13,514 nt of DNA, from assembly GCA_035718045.1 (NCBI GenBank), contig DASTHV010000040.1:1-13514 (forward strand), written 5' to 3'. Below are positions 1 through 6,980 of this stretch, one piece after another. A model generated the notes under the pieces. That model was given only the letters and a program-made list of their open reading frames with translations. It was not told the origin of the DNA and ran no database searches. The stretch is from DASTHV01 sp035718045. Its GTDB lineage: Bacteria > Patescibacteriota > Saccharimonadia > Saccharimonadales > UBA10212. The position numbers and the translations under genes were made by a program. Position 1 is the stretch's first letter. Each line of letters opens with the position of its first letter.

Positions 1-380
1 CGGCCATGCAAAACCTTAGCATTGAACTTCAACAGGCTGAGCAGTTCGTCTATAAGTTCGGACTTAATAAGGAAAAACTTGAAGGCCGGATTTATACGGC
101 CATTGTTGGTACGGTAGAGAGTTTAGTAGGCGAAGTTGATAAATCGATCAAATTTTTCCAAGGCCGCTACCCACAGCAAAAGCTGGAGAGAATTATCGTT
201 ACGGGCGGCGCTTCTACCTTGCCGGAATTCCCGCTGTACGTGGCTAACCGGTTTGGAATCAATGTGGAAATCGGCAACGCTTGGCGCAACGTTAGTTTCC
301 CGGCTGCCCAGCAGAACGAGTTGCTGGCGGTATCAAATCACTTCGCGGTAGCCGTTGGCCTGGCTGAGAGGGAAACATGA
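1..380 (+). CDS. pilM: PilM, type IV pilus actin-like ATPase (5'-truncated)
   Basis: This is the C-terminal part of PilM, the cytoplasmic actin-fold protein that binds the N-terminal tail of PilN and links the pilus motors to the inner-membrane alignment complex. The reading frame is open to the left edge, so the gene begins outside the window; the ATG at base 6 is probably an internal methionine. The visible part carries the segment IIVTGGASTLPEF, which resembles the nucleotide-binding glycine loop of the FtsA/PilM family. It is followed by the usual C-terminal pattern of an alternating strand/helix, then FAVAVGLAERE just before the stop. The TGA stop overlaps the pilN ATG by four bases (ATGA), implying translational coupling. 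The assignment rests on this motif and on the pilN neighbour; the upstream ATPase motifs cannot be seen. Confidence 0.88.
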   Translation, partial: AMQNLSIELQQAEQFVYKFGLNKEKLEGRIYTAIVGTVESLVGEVDKSIKFFQGRYPQQKLERIIVTGGASTLPEFPLYVANRFGINVEIGNAWRNVSFPAAQQNELLAVSNHFAVAVGLAERET

Positions 381-1096
381 GCCGGATTCAATTTAATCTA
401 TTACCCGACGTCAAGTTGGAGTACCTGCAGACTCACCGGACCCGCAACTTTGTTTTGGCTATTTGCGGCGCGGCGGTGGTTTGCTCGGTAGCACTGTTGA
501 TTATCTTGCTAGGCACAGTTGAGGTTGTTCAGAAAAAACAAATGAACGACGCCCAACATTCGCTGGACACGGCCAACAGTCAGCTAAAGAGCGTATCCGA
601 TTTGAATAAGATCGTGACTGTCCAAAACCAGCTGAACACATTAGTGGGGCTGCACCAGAACAAACAAATCACTTCACGGCTGTTCGGCTACTTGGTGCAG
701 GTGACTCCCAGTAACGTGAATATCAACAAACTGGATTTGGACATAACAAAGACTTCACTGAGCATTTCTGGCAATGCCGACTCCCAAAAATCAGTTAACA
801 CTTTTATTGATACTTTGAAGTTCACAACCTACAGCGTAGGTGGTAGTGATTCGCCACATCCGGCCTTTACAGGGGTGGTAGAGAGTAACTTTTCCATAAA
901 TAGCTCTGACGTCAGTTACACGGTGGACATGCAGTTTGATCCTAAGCTGTTCGCTAACAACTTGCTGGACGCCCAAGGCCACGCCCAGACGCCTAAGTTA
1001 TCGGTTCCCAATAAGATAACAACTCGCTCGGCGATAGATGATCCCAGTAACGCTCTGTTTCAGGGGCCGTCCAGTAGCGACGGAGGACAACGATGA
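377..1096 (+). CDS. pilN: PilN, type IV pilus inner-membrane alignment protein
   Basis: PilN is a single-pass inner-membrane protein that pairs with PilO and recruits PilM. The N-terminus contains the family hallmark FNLLP at residues 6-10, a version of the INLLP motif that docks into PilM. One hydrophobic span covers about residues 25-47, followed by a polar, probably coiled-coil stretch (about 50-85) and an extracytoplasmic alpha/beta domain from about residue 100. At 239 residues it is slightly longer than typical PilN, the excess being a polar C-terminal tail rich in Ser, Asn and Asp. A purine-rich Shine-Dalgarno-like stretch (about 366-373) precedes the ATG inside the end of pilM. The TGA stop overlaps the next ATG at 1093. 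The motif plus operon position makes the call solid. Confidence 0.9.
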   Translation: MSRIQFNLLPDVKLEYLQTHRTRNFVLAICGAAVVCSVALLIILLGTVEVVQKKQMNDAQHSLDTANSQLKSVSDLNKIVTVQNQLNTLVGLHQNKQITSRLFGYLVQVTPSNVNINKLDLDITKTSLSISGNADSQKSVNTFIDTLKFTTYSVGGSDSPHPAFTGVVESNFSINSSDVSYTVDMQFDPKLFANNLLDAQGHAQTPKLSVPNKITTRSAIDDPSNALFQGPSSSDGGQR

Positions 1097-1791
1097 GTTT
1101 CAATCTGAAATTGAATAAGGTCGCTCCCAAGCGTATCCAAATCAGTAAGGCTCAATCCACGATGATGGCCGCTACGGTGGTTGCTACTATTATTACGGTC
1201 TTTTGTCTGGTCAGCGTCAAATCACTGGTTGCTCAAGCCCGGTTCCAAAGCCATGTCATCAGTGCTCGCCGCACTGCCTCCCAGCAGCTGCAAGACAATG
1301 TAACGACCGCTAAGACTTTGGATGACCAATACAATCAAGTATTTGAAGGCGGCAGTACAACTAACTTGATCGGTGGCCGCAACGATACTAGTCCCAACGC
1401 TATACCGCCGGATGGCGACAACGGTCGGCTAGTGCTGGACGCCCTCCCGACTTCCTACGACTTTCCGGCTTTACTGACCAGTTTGTCTAAGCTTCTGGCC
1501 CAGGACGGCCTGGGCTCGCCGTCTATTGGTGGTAGCGACCAATCGTCTACCGTTAATGACCAGCCGGTTTCTAATCCGCAGCCAGCTAACATCGATATAG
1601 CTATCAGCGGTACCGGTTCGGCAAGCAATATCCAGTCTCTGATAAAGGACCTAGAACGTTCTATACGGCCATTTAACATTACTAAGGTATCGCTAAACGG
1701 CAGTGAAACAAACATGACCGTGAATATTACCGCCACCACCTATTATCAGCCCGGTAAGACCTTGAATCTAAACACCAAGGAGGTCCGTTAA
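1093..1791 (+). CDS. pilO: PilO-like type IV pilus inner-membrane protein
   Basis: This 232-residue protein has the PilO layout: a short basic cytoplasmic N-terminus (1-22), one transmembrane helix (about 23-44), a helical stretch with Gln/Ala/Asp repeats (about 45-85) and a periplasm-facing domain. PilO dimerises with PilN and aligns the pilus machine. Sequence similarity within PilO is always low, so the call rests mainly on architecture and on its place after pilN. The segment from about 150 to 220 (IDIAISGTGSASNIQ, then KDLERSIRPFNITKVSL) fits the ferredoxin-like fold common in PilO, where a strand is followed by a helix and a strand. A glycine/asparagine/proline-rich insert (about 88-118) is unusual. 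A clear GGAGG (1082-1086) precedes the ATG, and the gene overlaps pilN by four bases. Confidence 0.78.
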   Translation: MSFNLKLNKVAPKRIQISKAQSTMMAATVVATIITVFCLVSVKSLVAQARFQSHVISARRTASQQLQDNVTTAKTLDDQYNQVFEGGSTTNLIGGRNDTSPNAIPPDGDNGRLVLDALPTSYDFPALLTSLSKLLAQDGLGSPSIGGSDQSSTVNDQPVSNPQPANIDIAISGTGSASNIQSLIKDLERSIRPFNITKVSLNGSETNMTVNITATTYYQPGKTLNLNTKEVR

Positions 1792-2055
1792 ATGAAACGC
1801 AAGGATCTGTTAACTGTAGTCGGAGTAGCCGTGGTGTCCGGTATCATATCGTTAATCATCGCCAATGCGCTTTTTTCGCCCAAGCGCCTGAGCCTTAAAG
1901 TGCCAGTAGTGGAAAAAATCAGCGGTACGTTTCCGGACGTAAAGAATGATTCTCAATACAATACGATATTTAATACCAACGCGCTTGATCCGACTCAGCC
2001 TGTCCAAATCGGTAATAACCAAAACCAGGCTCCGTTCAGCAATAGCACCCAGTAA
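1792..2055 (+). CDS. Small single-span membrane protein in the pilP position, function unknown
   Basis: An 87-residue protein that begins on the base after the pilO stop, preceded by the strongest Shine-Dalgarno in the window (AAGGAGGT, 1777-1784, 7 bases before ATG). It has a basic start (MKRKD), one hydrophobic span at about residues 6-28, then about 60 exposed residues ending in an Asn/Gln-rich tail containing the segment NALDPTQPVQIGNNQNQ. It has no lipobox cysteine and no cysteines at all. Its slot between pilO and pilB is where diderm operons place the lipoprotein gene pilP; no similarity to PilP is visible. The tight coupling and strong ribosome site suggest it is made stoichiometrically with PilN and PilO, perhaps as a third partner of that membrane complex. 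That role is inference; no family was recognised. Confidence 0.8.
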   Translation: MKRKDLLTVVGVAVVSGIISLIIANALFSPKRLSLKVPVVEKISGTFPDVKNDSQYNTIFNTNALDPTQPVQIGNNQNQAPFSNSTQ

Positions 2056-2063
2056 AGGCCGCC

Positions 2064-3872
2064 ATGAACATACTGACGCATACTACCCAGCAGCATGTGG
2101 AAGACAATTTGGTGGCCGACGGGTTAATTGATAAAGACACCCTGGAACTGCTTAAAAGCATGGCCCAAAAGACCAATCAGCCCTTCTTGTCACTGCTGGT
2201 TAAAGAGGGCCACATTACTGACGAACAACTGACCCATGCGCTGGCCCAAGCTAACAAAGTGCCTTACGTAAACCTCAGCGCCGCCCGCATAGACGCCAAA
2301 GTCCTATCACTGCTGCCTTTTGACGTCGCCGAACACTATATGGCCGTTCCGCTTGGTTATGACTCAGTTCAAAAACGTTTAATCGTGGCGATGTTGGACG
2401 CCGGTAACGTGCAAGCCGTGGACTTTTTGAGTAATAAGATCGGACAGCAAATTAAAGTTTACGCGGCCAGCGAGTCTGGTATCCGCCGAGTACTGGAGCA
2501 GTACGATAAGGCCTCGGGCATCAGCTCTATATTAGATCTTCCGGGGGACTTAGGAGCACCGGTAGATAGTAAAACCAGTACTTTTGCGCCGGTTGGGACT
2601 GCCGACAGGAAGGTTCAGACGATAGTCCAAGATTCGCCGATCAGCAAAGCGCTGAGCGCTATTTTGGATTACGCGGCCAAGAACCGGGCCAGCGACATCC
2701 ATGTTGAACCATTAGAAGACGAACTTAGGGTACGTACCAGGGTAGACGGCGTACTGCGTGAAGTTATGAAACTGCCTAAAAGCGCCGAGGCGCCGCTGGT
2801 CAGCCGTATAAAGATTATCGCCAACCTTAAAATTGACGAACACCGGATTCCTCAGGACGGTCAGTTTAGTGTCAATCTGGATAACCGGCCGGTAGATATC
2901 CGCGTGGCGGTCAGCCCGGTGGTTTGGGGCGAGCAAGTGGTGCTGCGTCTGCTGGATAAGACCGGCTCGAGCTTCAAGCTGGAGGACATGGGCTATACCG
3001 GCCGGTCTTTGCGCCAAATCAGAAAAGCCTTAAAGCTGCCGCACGGCATGATACTGACCAGCGGCCCCACCGGCTCGGGTAAGTCTACCAGCATGTACGC
3101 CATGATTTCTGAGATTAAAAGCGGCGATATCAATATAGTCACCTTGGAAGACCCGGTCGAGTATAAGATAAGCGGTGTCAATCAGATTCAAGTCAATTCG
3201 GATGTTGGACTGACATTTGCCACCGGCCTTCGCTCTATCCTGCGCCAAGATCCCAATGTGGTGATGGTCGGCGAGATTCGCGACAAAGAAACAGCTGGAC
3301 TGGCCGTGCAAGCGGCCCTGACCGGTCACTTGGTGTTTTCAACTCTTCACACTAACAGCGCCGCCGGTATTCTGCCGCGCTTGCTGGACATGGGCATCGA
3401 GCCGTTTTTGATTGCCAGCACCGTTCATACGGTTATTGGTCAGCGCCTGGTTCGCCGGCTGGCCCCTGAAACCGAGAGCTATAAATCCAACATCGTGGAG
3501 ACTGGCTCGGTTCATCAGGCGCTTGGATCCTTGCTGCCTAAGACGCGCGAAGATATGCCACGGGTTGCCAAGGATCTAGGCTATAAGGCCTTGCCTCTGG
3601 CTAATCAAAACGCTTATACTTTGGTCAAGGGTAAGGAAACGCCCGACAACCCTACGGGGTATGAAGGCCGCATGGGGCTTTATGAAGTATTTGAAGTCAC
3701 CGAAGCAATCCAGGACCTGATTTTGAAACACTCGCCTAGCTCGGCCATCCAGAAAGTCGCTCTGCAAGAAGGTATGGTCAGCATGCGCCAGGACGGTTAT
3801 TTGAAGGCTCTTGCCGGGCTGACTACTTTAAACGAAGTAGACCGGGTGGCGGCCGCGGGCGATGAAAGTTAA
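2064..3872 (+). CDS. pilB: PilB, type IV pilus extension ATPase
   Basis: PilB is the hexameric cytoplasmic GspE-family ATPase that drives pilus polymerisation. An N-terminal MshEN/T2SSE-N-type region (about 10-150, with LLVKEGHITDEQL and VPYVNL) precedes the motor. The motor shows the Asp/His-box start ASDIHVEP (209-216), Walker A GPTGSGKST (334-342), Asp-box acidic residues in LEDPVEY, Walker B VVMVGEIRD (399-407) and the His box GHLVFSTLHTN (421-431). The C-terminal GYEGRMGLYEVFEV (from 532) is typical. Length (602 aa) is normal. Oddly, the protein has no cysteine at all; the CxxC pairs expected after RLVRRL (residues 461-466) and before GYEGR are replaced by other residues, so the usual zinc site is absent. 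The ATG follows the preceding stop by 8 bases with only a weak ribosome site. Confidence 0.96.
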   Translation: MNILTHTTQQHVEDNLVADGLIDKDTLELLKSMAQKTNQPFLSLLVKEGHITDEQLTHALAQANKVPYVNLSAARIDAKVLSLLPFDVAEHYMAVPLGYDSVQKRLIVAMLDAGNVQAVDFLSNKIGQQIKVYAASESGIRRVLEQYDKASGISSILDLPGDLGAPVDSKTSTFAPVGTADRKVQTIVQDSPISKALSAILDYAAKNRASDIHVEPLEDELRVRTRVDGVLREVMKLPKSAEAPLVSRIKIIANLKIDEHRIPQDGQFSVNLDNRPVDIRVAVSPVVWGEQVVLRLLDKTGSSFKLEDMGYTGRSLRQIRKALKLPHGMILTSGPTGSGKSTSMYAMISEIKSGDINIVTLEDPVEYKISGVNQIQVNSDVGLTFATGLRSILRQDPNVVMVGEIRDKETAGLAVQAALTGHLVFSTLHTNSAAGILPRLLDMGIEPFLIASTVHTVIGQRLVRRLAPETESYKSNIVETGSVHQALGSLLPKTREDMPRVAKDLGYKALPLANQNAYTLVKGKETPDNPTGYEGRMGLYEVFEVTEAIQDLILKHSPSSAIQKVALQEGMVSMRQDGYLKALAGLTTLNEVDRVAAAGDES

Positions 3873-3890
3873 ACAAGGGGGCAGGGCATA

Positions 3891-5000
3891 ATGCAGCCAC
3901 AACAAACACCACAAACCCAACCAGCGGCCGATTCGCAGCCGCCGCTAAAAATCGAAACCCTGCTGGAAGAAGTAGTTAAGCGCAAAGCTTCGGACCTGCA
4001 CTTAATGGTCGGCCAACCGCCGGTAATTCGTATCGACGGCGTGCTTAATCGCGTGGCTGGCTATAAAGAGCTAGATGAAAAATCCGTAGAGCAGCTGGTA
4101 TTTGCGCTATTAGAAGACGACCAGCGCCAAGCTTTGATACGTGATAAAGAATTTGACTTTAGCTTTGCCTTTGGCGATCTGGGGCGGTTCAGGGTCAATA
4201 CCTTTCATGAGCGTGGCAACATGGCCGCCGCCATGCGTTTGATTCCCAACAGCATCAGAACCGTTGAACAGCTGGGCCTACCGCCGGTGCTTAACAAGTT
4301 CACTTCTTTTCCGCGCGGTTTAGTGCTGGTCACCGGCCCCACCGGCTCGGGCAAGTCCACTACGCTAGCCGCTATGATAAACAGAATCAACAACGAGCGG
4401 GCGGTTCATATCATTACCATAGAAGACCCGATTGAATACACCCACGTCTCTAATAAGGCGGTCATCGCCCAGCGCGAAGTCCATTACGATACTTTTAGCT
4501 TTTCGGCGGCCTTGCGCTCGGCCTTGCGCGAGGATCCGGACATTGTGCTTATCGGCGAGATGCGCGATTTGGAAACCATCGCCGCGGCGATCACCATCGC
4601 CGAAACCGGCCACTTGGTGTTTGCCACGCTGCACACCAACAGCGCCAGCCAGAGCATTGACCGCATGGTAGACGTCTTTCCACCGCACCAGCAGCCGCAG
4701 GTTAGAGCTCAGTTGGGCAATATTTTGATGGGTGTTTGCTCGCAGCGTTTGATTCCGGCGCTGGGCGGCGGTCGGGTAGTTGCCGCCGAGATCCTGGTCG
4801 CTACCTCGGCAGTTCGTAACATCATCCGCGAAGGCAAGAACTATCAGCTGGAAGCAGTCATCCAGACTGGCGCCGAACATGGCATGCAAAGTATGGACCG
4901 GACGCTGATTAATTTAGTCCACGGCGGTGTGATAAGTTACGACGAAGCCCGCAACTTTGCCGTCGACACGGAGGAGCTTGATCGCCTGATGAGAGGCTAA
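3891..5000 (+). CDS. pilT: PilT, type IV pilus retraction ATPase
   Basis: PilT depolymerises the pilus and powers retraction and twitching. At 369 residues it lacks the long N-terminal domain of PilB. Visible motifs are ASDLHL (33-38), Walker A GPTGSGKST (149-157), Walker B IVLIGEMRD (218-226) and the His box GHLVFATLHTN (240-250). The PilT signature AVRNIIREGK (307-316) is close to the AIRNLIRE motif needed for retraction, and GGGRVVAAEI precedes it. The first 18 residues are a Gln/Pro-rich tail of low complexity. A purine-rich site (AAGGGGGC, about 3875-3882) precedes the ATG, and only 18 bases separate it from pilB, so the two motors are probably co-transcribed. The presence of PilT means the pilus is retractable, not merely a static fibre. 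Confidence 0.96.
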   Translation: MQPQQTPQTQPAADSQPPLKIETLLEEVVKRKASDLHLMVGQPPVIRIDGVLNRVAGYKELDEKSVEQLVFALLEDDQRQALIRDKEFDFSFAFGDLGRFRVNTFHERGNMAAAMRLIPNSIRTVEQLGLPPVLNKFTSFPRGLVLVTGPTGSGKSTTLAAMINRINNERAVHIITIEDPIEYTHVSNKAVIAQREVHYDTFSFSAALRSALREDPDIVLIGEMRDLETIAAAITIAETGHLVFATLHTNSASQSIDRMVDVFPPHQQPQVRAQLGNILMGVCSQRLIPALGGGRVVAAEILVATSAVRNIIREGKNYQLEAVIQTGAEHGMQSMDRTLINLVHGGVISYDEARNFAVDTEELDRLMRG

Positions 5001-5016
5001 AGATATGCAAGCGTAT

Positions 5017-5088
5017 AGTCATCAGTCATCAGTCATCAGTCATCAGTCAAAAATACTATTGACTATTGACTGTCGACTGTCGGCTCTC
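5017..5088 (+). repeat. Two opposing heptamer tandem-repeat arrays between pilT and pilC
   Basis: The gap of 108 bases between pilT and pilC is largely seven-base tandem repeats. Bases 5017-5049 are four copies of AGTCATC plus a partial fifth (AGTCA). After a short A-rich spacer, bases 5054-5088 read as five degenerate heptamers: TACTATT, GACTATT, GACTGTC, GACTGTC, GGCTCTC. The second array resembles the reverse complement of the first (GACTGAT in the same register), so the two could pair as an imperfect hairpin. The layout is like the short tandemly repeated repetitive (STRR) heptamers known from cyanobacteria. The pilC Shine-Dalgarno (GAGG, 5097-5100) lies just past the arrays, so the structure could affect pilC expression; that effect is inferred. 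Confidence 0.9.
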
Positions 5089-5108
5089 AGCAGCTTGAGG
5101 TACTCAAA

Positions 5109-6329
5109 ATGCTGAGTTATACCTACACCGCCAGAAACGTGCAGACTGGCGAGCGCATTAAAGCAGAGATAGAAGCCGACAACGAGCAGGCGGCCGCTAA
5201 GCTGCTGGTAGACCGCGGACTGGCGCCATTGGAAATAGCTGCGATTAAGAAAACCGAGGGTGGTGTTGGTTTTAGAGGCCGGGTCCCAACTAAGGTCAGA
5301 ATCATATTTTCGCGCCAACTGTCTACCCTGATTAATGCCGGCTTGCCGCTGGTGCAGAGCCTTACTACCGTCCAGCAGCAGACCCAGAACAAAAATCTGG
5401 AATCGATTATCGCTAAAATCGTAGCCGATATAGAAGCCGGTTCTTCGCTGGCCGACGCCTTGAGTAAGTATCCGGGAGTGTTTGACGAAGTCTATGTCAG
5501 CCTGGTGGCGGCCGGAGAGGCCTCCGGTACGTTGGATACTTCGCTGGACCGGTTAGCGACCCAACAGGAAAAAGACGCCGATGTGGTATCCCGCGTAAGA
5601 GGGGCCATGATTTACCCGCTAATCGTCTTGCTGGTGTTATTCGGTATCGTTATCTTTATGACCACCACCGTTCTGCCGCAAGTCGTGGCCTTTTATAAAC
5701 AATTACCGGGCGCCAAACTGCCGTTTATTACCGCTTGGTTGCTGGACTTGTCGCATGTTATAACCCGTTTTTGGTGGATCGTTTTGGTGATTTTGATTTG
5801 CGCGGTCTACGCGCTTCGTAAATGGTCAAAAACTCCCGGCGGCATTCATTTTTTTGATAGTCTAAAGATGCACATGTGGCCGATTGGACCGCTGATGAAC
5901 CGGCTGTATATGTCGCGTTTCGCCCGCACTAGCTCCACCTTAATTGGCAGCGGCGTGCCGATGATAAAAATGCTCAATACTACCGCCAAGGCGGTTGGTA
6001 ATTCGGTAATCGCCAACTCCATTAACCAGGCGGCTGAAAGCGTGAAGGGCGGCAAAAGTCTGTCAGACAGCCTAAAAGACGATCCTAATTTTTTGGATCT
6101 GGTACCCAATATGATTCGTATCGGCGAGCAGTCCGGCCAGCTGGAAGGCATGATGGCTAAAGTGGCCGATTATTATGAAAAAGAAGTGGATAATCAGATT
6201 AAATCGGTATCTACGATTATTGAGCCGGTATTGATGATTATAGTCGGTGTGATGGCCCTGATAATCGTGGCAGCCGTGCTGCTGCCTATCTACAGTTTGG
6301 CCGGCAAAAATCTCTCCACGGGCGTATAG
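5109..6329 (+). CDS. pilC: PilC, type IV pilus inner-membrane platform protein
   Basis: PilC is the polytopic membrane platform on which PilB and PilT act to add or remove pilins. The 406 residues contain the usual start (YTYTARNVQTGE) and two repeated T2SSF domains, about 64-187 and 268-391. Each opens with the same pattern: FSRQLSTLINAGLPLVQSL in the first and FARTSSTLIGSGVPMIKML in the second. Predicted membrane helices lie at about 166-188, 221-238 and 371-395. The acidic/glycine patches in each domain (VAAGEASGTLD and RIGEQSGQLEGM) are standard. The ATG is set by GAGG 9-12 bases upstream and by alignment of the first strand with the family. The heptamer arrays upstream separate it from pilT more widely than the other gene pairs in this part of the operon. 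Confidence 0.96.
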   Translation: MLSYTYTARNVQTGERIKAEIEADNEQAAAKLLVDRGLAPLEIAAIKKTEGGVGFRGRVPTKVRIIFSRQLSTLINAGLPLVQSLTTVQQQTQNKNLESIIAKIVADIEAGSSLADALSKYPGVFDEVYVSLVAAGEASGTLDTSLDRLATQQEKDADVVSRVRGAMIYPLIVLLVLFGIVIFMTTTVLPQVVAFYKQLPGAKLPFITAWLLDLSHVITRFWWIVLVILICAVYALRKWSKTPGGIHFFDSLKMHMWPIGPLMNRLYMSRFARTSSTLIGSGVPMIKMLNTTAKAVGNSVIANSINQAAESVKGGKSLSDSLKDDPNFLDLVPNMIRIGEQSGQLEGMMAKVADYYEKEVDNQIKSVSTIIEPVLMIIVGVMALIIVAAVLLPIYSLAGKNLSTGV

Positions 6330-6352
6330 AGAAATGCATTGTGGAAAAGTGC

Positions 6353-6381
6353 TTGCAATTTGTCGTAGCGGTCACTAGTAT
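6353..6381 (+). promoter_or_regulatory. Sigma70-type promoter for the major pilin gene
   Basis: TTGCAA (6353-6358) and TAGTAT (6376-6381) are separated by exactly 17 bases, each matching four of six consensus positions. Transcription would start near 6388, giving a leader of about 40 bases that holds a Shine-Dalgarno-like AAGGGGGC (6411-6418) before the pilin ATG at 6429. A separate promoter for the pilin fits the need to make far more pilin than assembly protein. Support is by sequence only. Confidence 0.55.
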
Positions 6382-6428
6382 TAAAGCATAACCATTTCAA
6401 TAGGGCACCAAAGGGGGCTATAACTAAT

Positions 6429-6917
6429 ATGAAAACGAAAAAACTAAACCAAAAACAACGTGGCTTTACCATAATCGAAGTCATGATTGTTTTGACGATT
6501 GCCGCAGTCATCCTGCTGATCGTCTTCCTGGCTGTTCCGGCTTTACAAAGAAGCTCGCGTAACACCCAGCGCAAAAACGACGTAGCAGCCATCCTGGCTT
6601 CTGTTAATGATTACGCGTCAAATAACCAGGGGCAGTTTCCTGCTACCGCGGCCGACGGCCAGTTCAATACGGCATACCCAAATCAGCAGCCTAACCTCTC
6701 GTACTATACAGATGTGACCAAGGTAACCTGGACTAAACAAGCCAGCGCTACGGCGCCCGCCGACCCGGCCGATTTAGACACAGTTGCCGTATATAGCAAT
6801 GCCAAGTGTGCCGGCAATGGTCCTACTGTTACAGGCGCGAATGCCCGTTCGGTAATAGCACTGTACGATGTAGAAGGCAGCGGCGGTTCTAAGGTTGAAC
6901 AATGTCAGGAATCATAA
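6429..6917 (+). CDS. pilA: Major type IV pilin (PilA-like prepilin)
   Basis: A 162-residue prepilin. The basic 12-residue leader MKTKKLNQKQRG is cut by PilD before Phe13, giving a mature start FTIIEVMIVL with the essential Glu at mature position 5 (Glu17). The hydrophobic N-terminal helix runs to about residue 36 and continues as an amphipathic helix (about 37-67). The globular part carries only two cysteines, in AKCAGN and near the C-terminus in EQCQES. They could close the C-terminal disulfide loop (D-region) typical of type IV pilins. A dedicated promoter upstream and an intrinsic terminator 20 bases downstream make this a self-contained expression unit, which supports its being the main pilus subunit rather than a minor one. 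It could also be called a GspG-like pilin; the major-pilin role is inferred. Confidence 0.92.
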   Translation: MKTKKLNQKQRGFTIIEVMIVLTIAAVILLIVFLAVPALQRSSRNTQRKNDVAAILASVNDYASNNQGQFPATAADGQFNTAYPNQQPNLSYYTDVTKVTWTKQASATAPADPADLDTVAVYSNAKCAGNGPTVTGANARSVIALYDVEGSGGSKVEQCQES

Positions 6918-6937
6918 AATAAAACTTAGAGCTTAAA

Positions 6938-6963
6938 AAACAGGCCCGTCAGGGCCTGTTTTT
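6938..6963 (+). terminator. Intrinsic terminator after the major pilin
   Basis: A perfect 10-bp stem (AAACAGGCCC at 6938-6947 with GGGCCTGTTT at 6952-6961) closes a GTCA tetraloop, followed by a U-rich end through 6963. The A-run on the left side would let it work in the other direction too. It separates the pilin transcript from pilD. Confidence 0.92.
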
Positions 6964-6964
6964 A

Positions 6965-6973
6965 TGTTAAGAT
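6965..6973 (+). promoter_or_regulatory. Extended -10 promoter giving a probable leaderless pilD mRNA
   Basis: TGT followed by TAAGAT (hexamer 6968-6973) is an extended -10 element directly after the terminator. The in-frame ATG at 6981 begins 7 bases past the hexamer, where transcription would be expected to start. No Shine-Dalgarno is present. No good -35 is visible because the terminator stem occupies that place. The same arrangement recurs at 7965-7983, which raises confidence in both. Confidence 0.5.
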
Positions 6974-6980
6974 GACGCTA

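Noticed and set aside
2712..3329. Minus-strand open frames opposite the pilB motor domain
   Set aside because: They mirror a conserved coding region and have no independent coding or start signals.
4365..4889. 174-residue open frame on the minus strand opposite pilT
   Set aside because: It lies entirely antisense to a gene with intact catalytic motifs, has no ribosome site of note and its translation shows no recognisable domain; it is a codon-bias shadow.
5017..5049. CRISPR-like array
   Set aside because: The seven-base units are directly adjacent with no spacers, and no cas gene is present.
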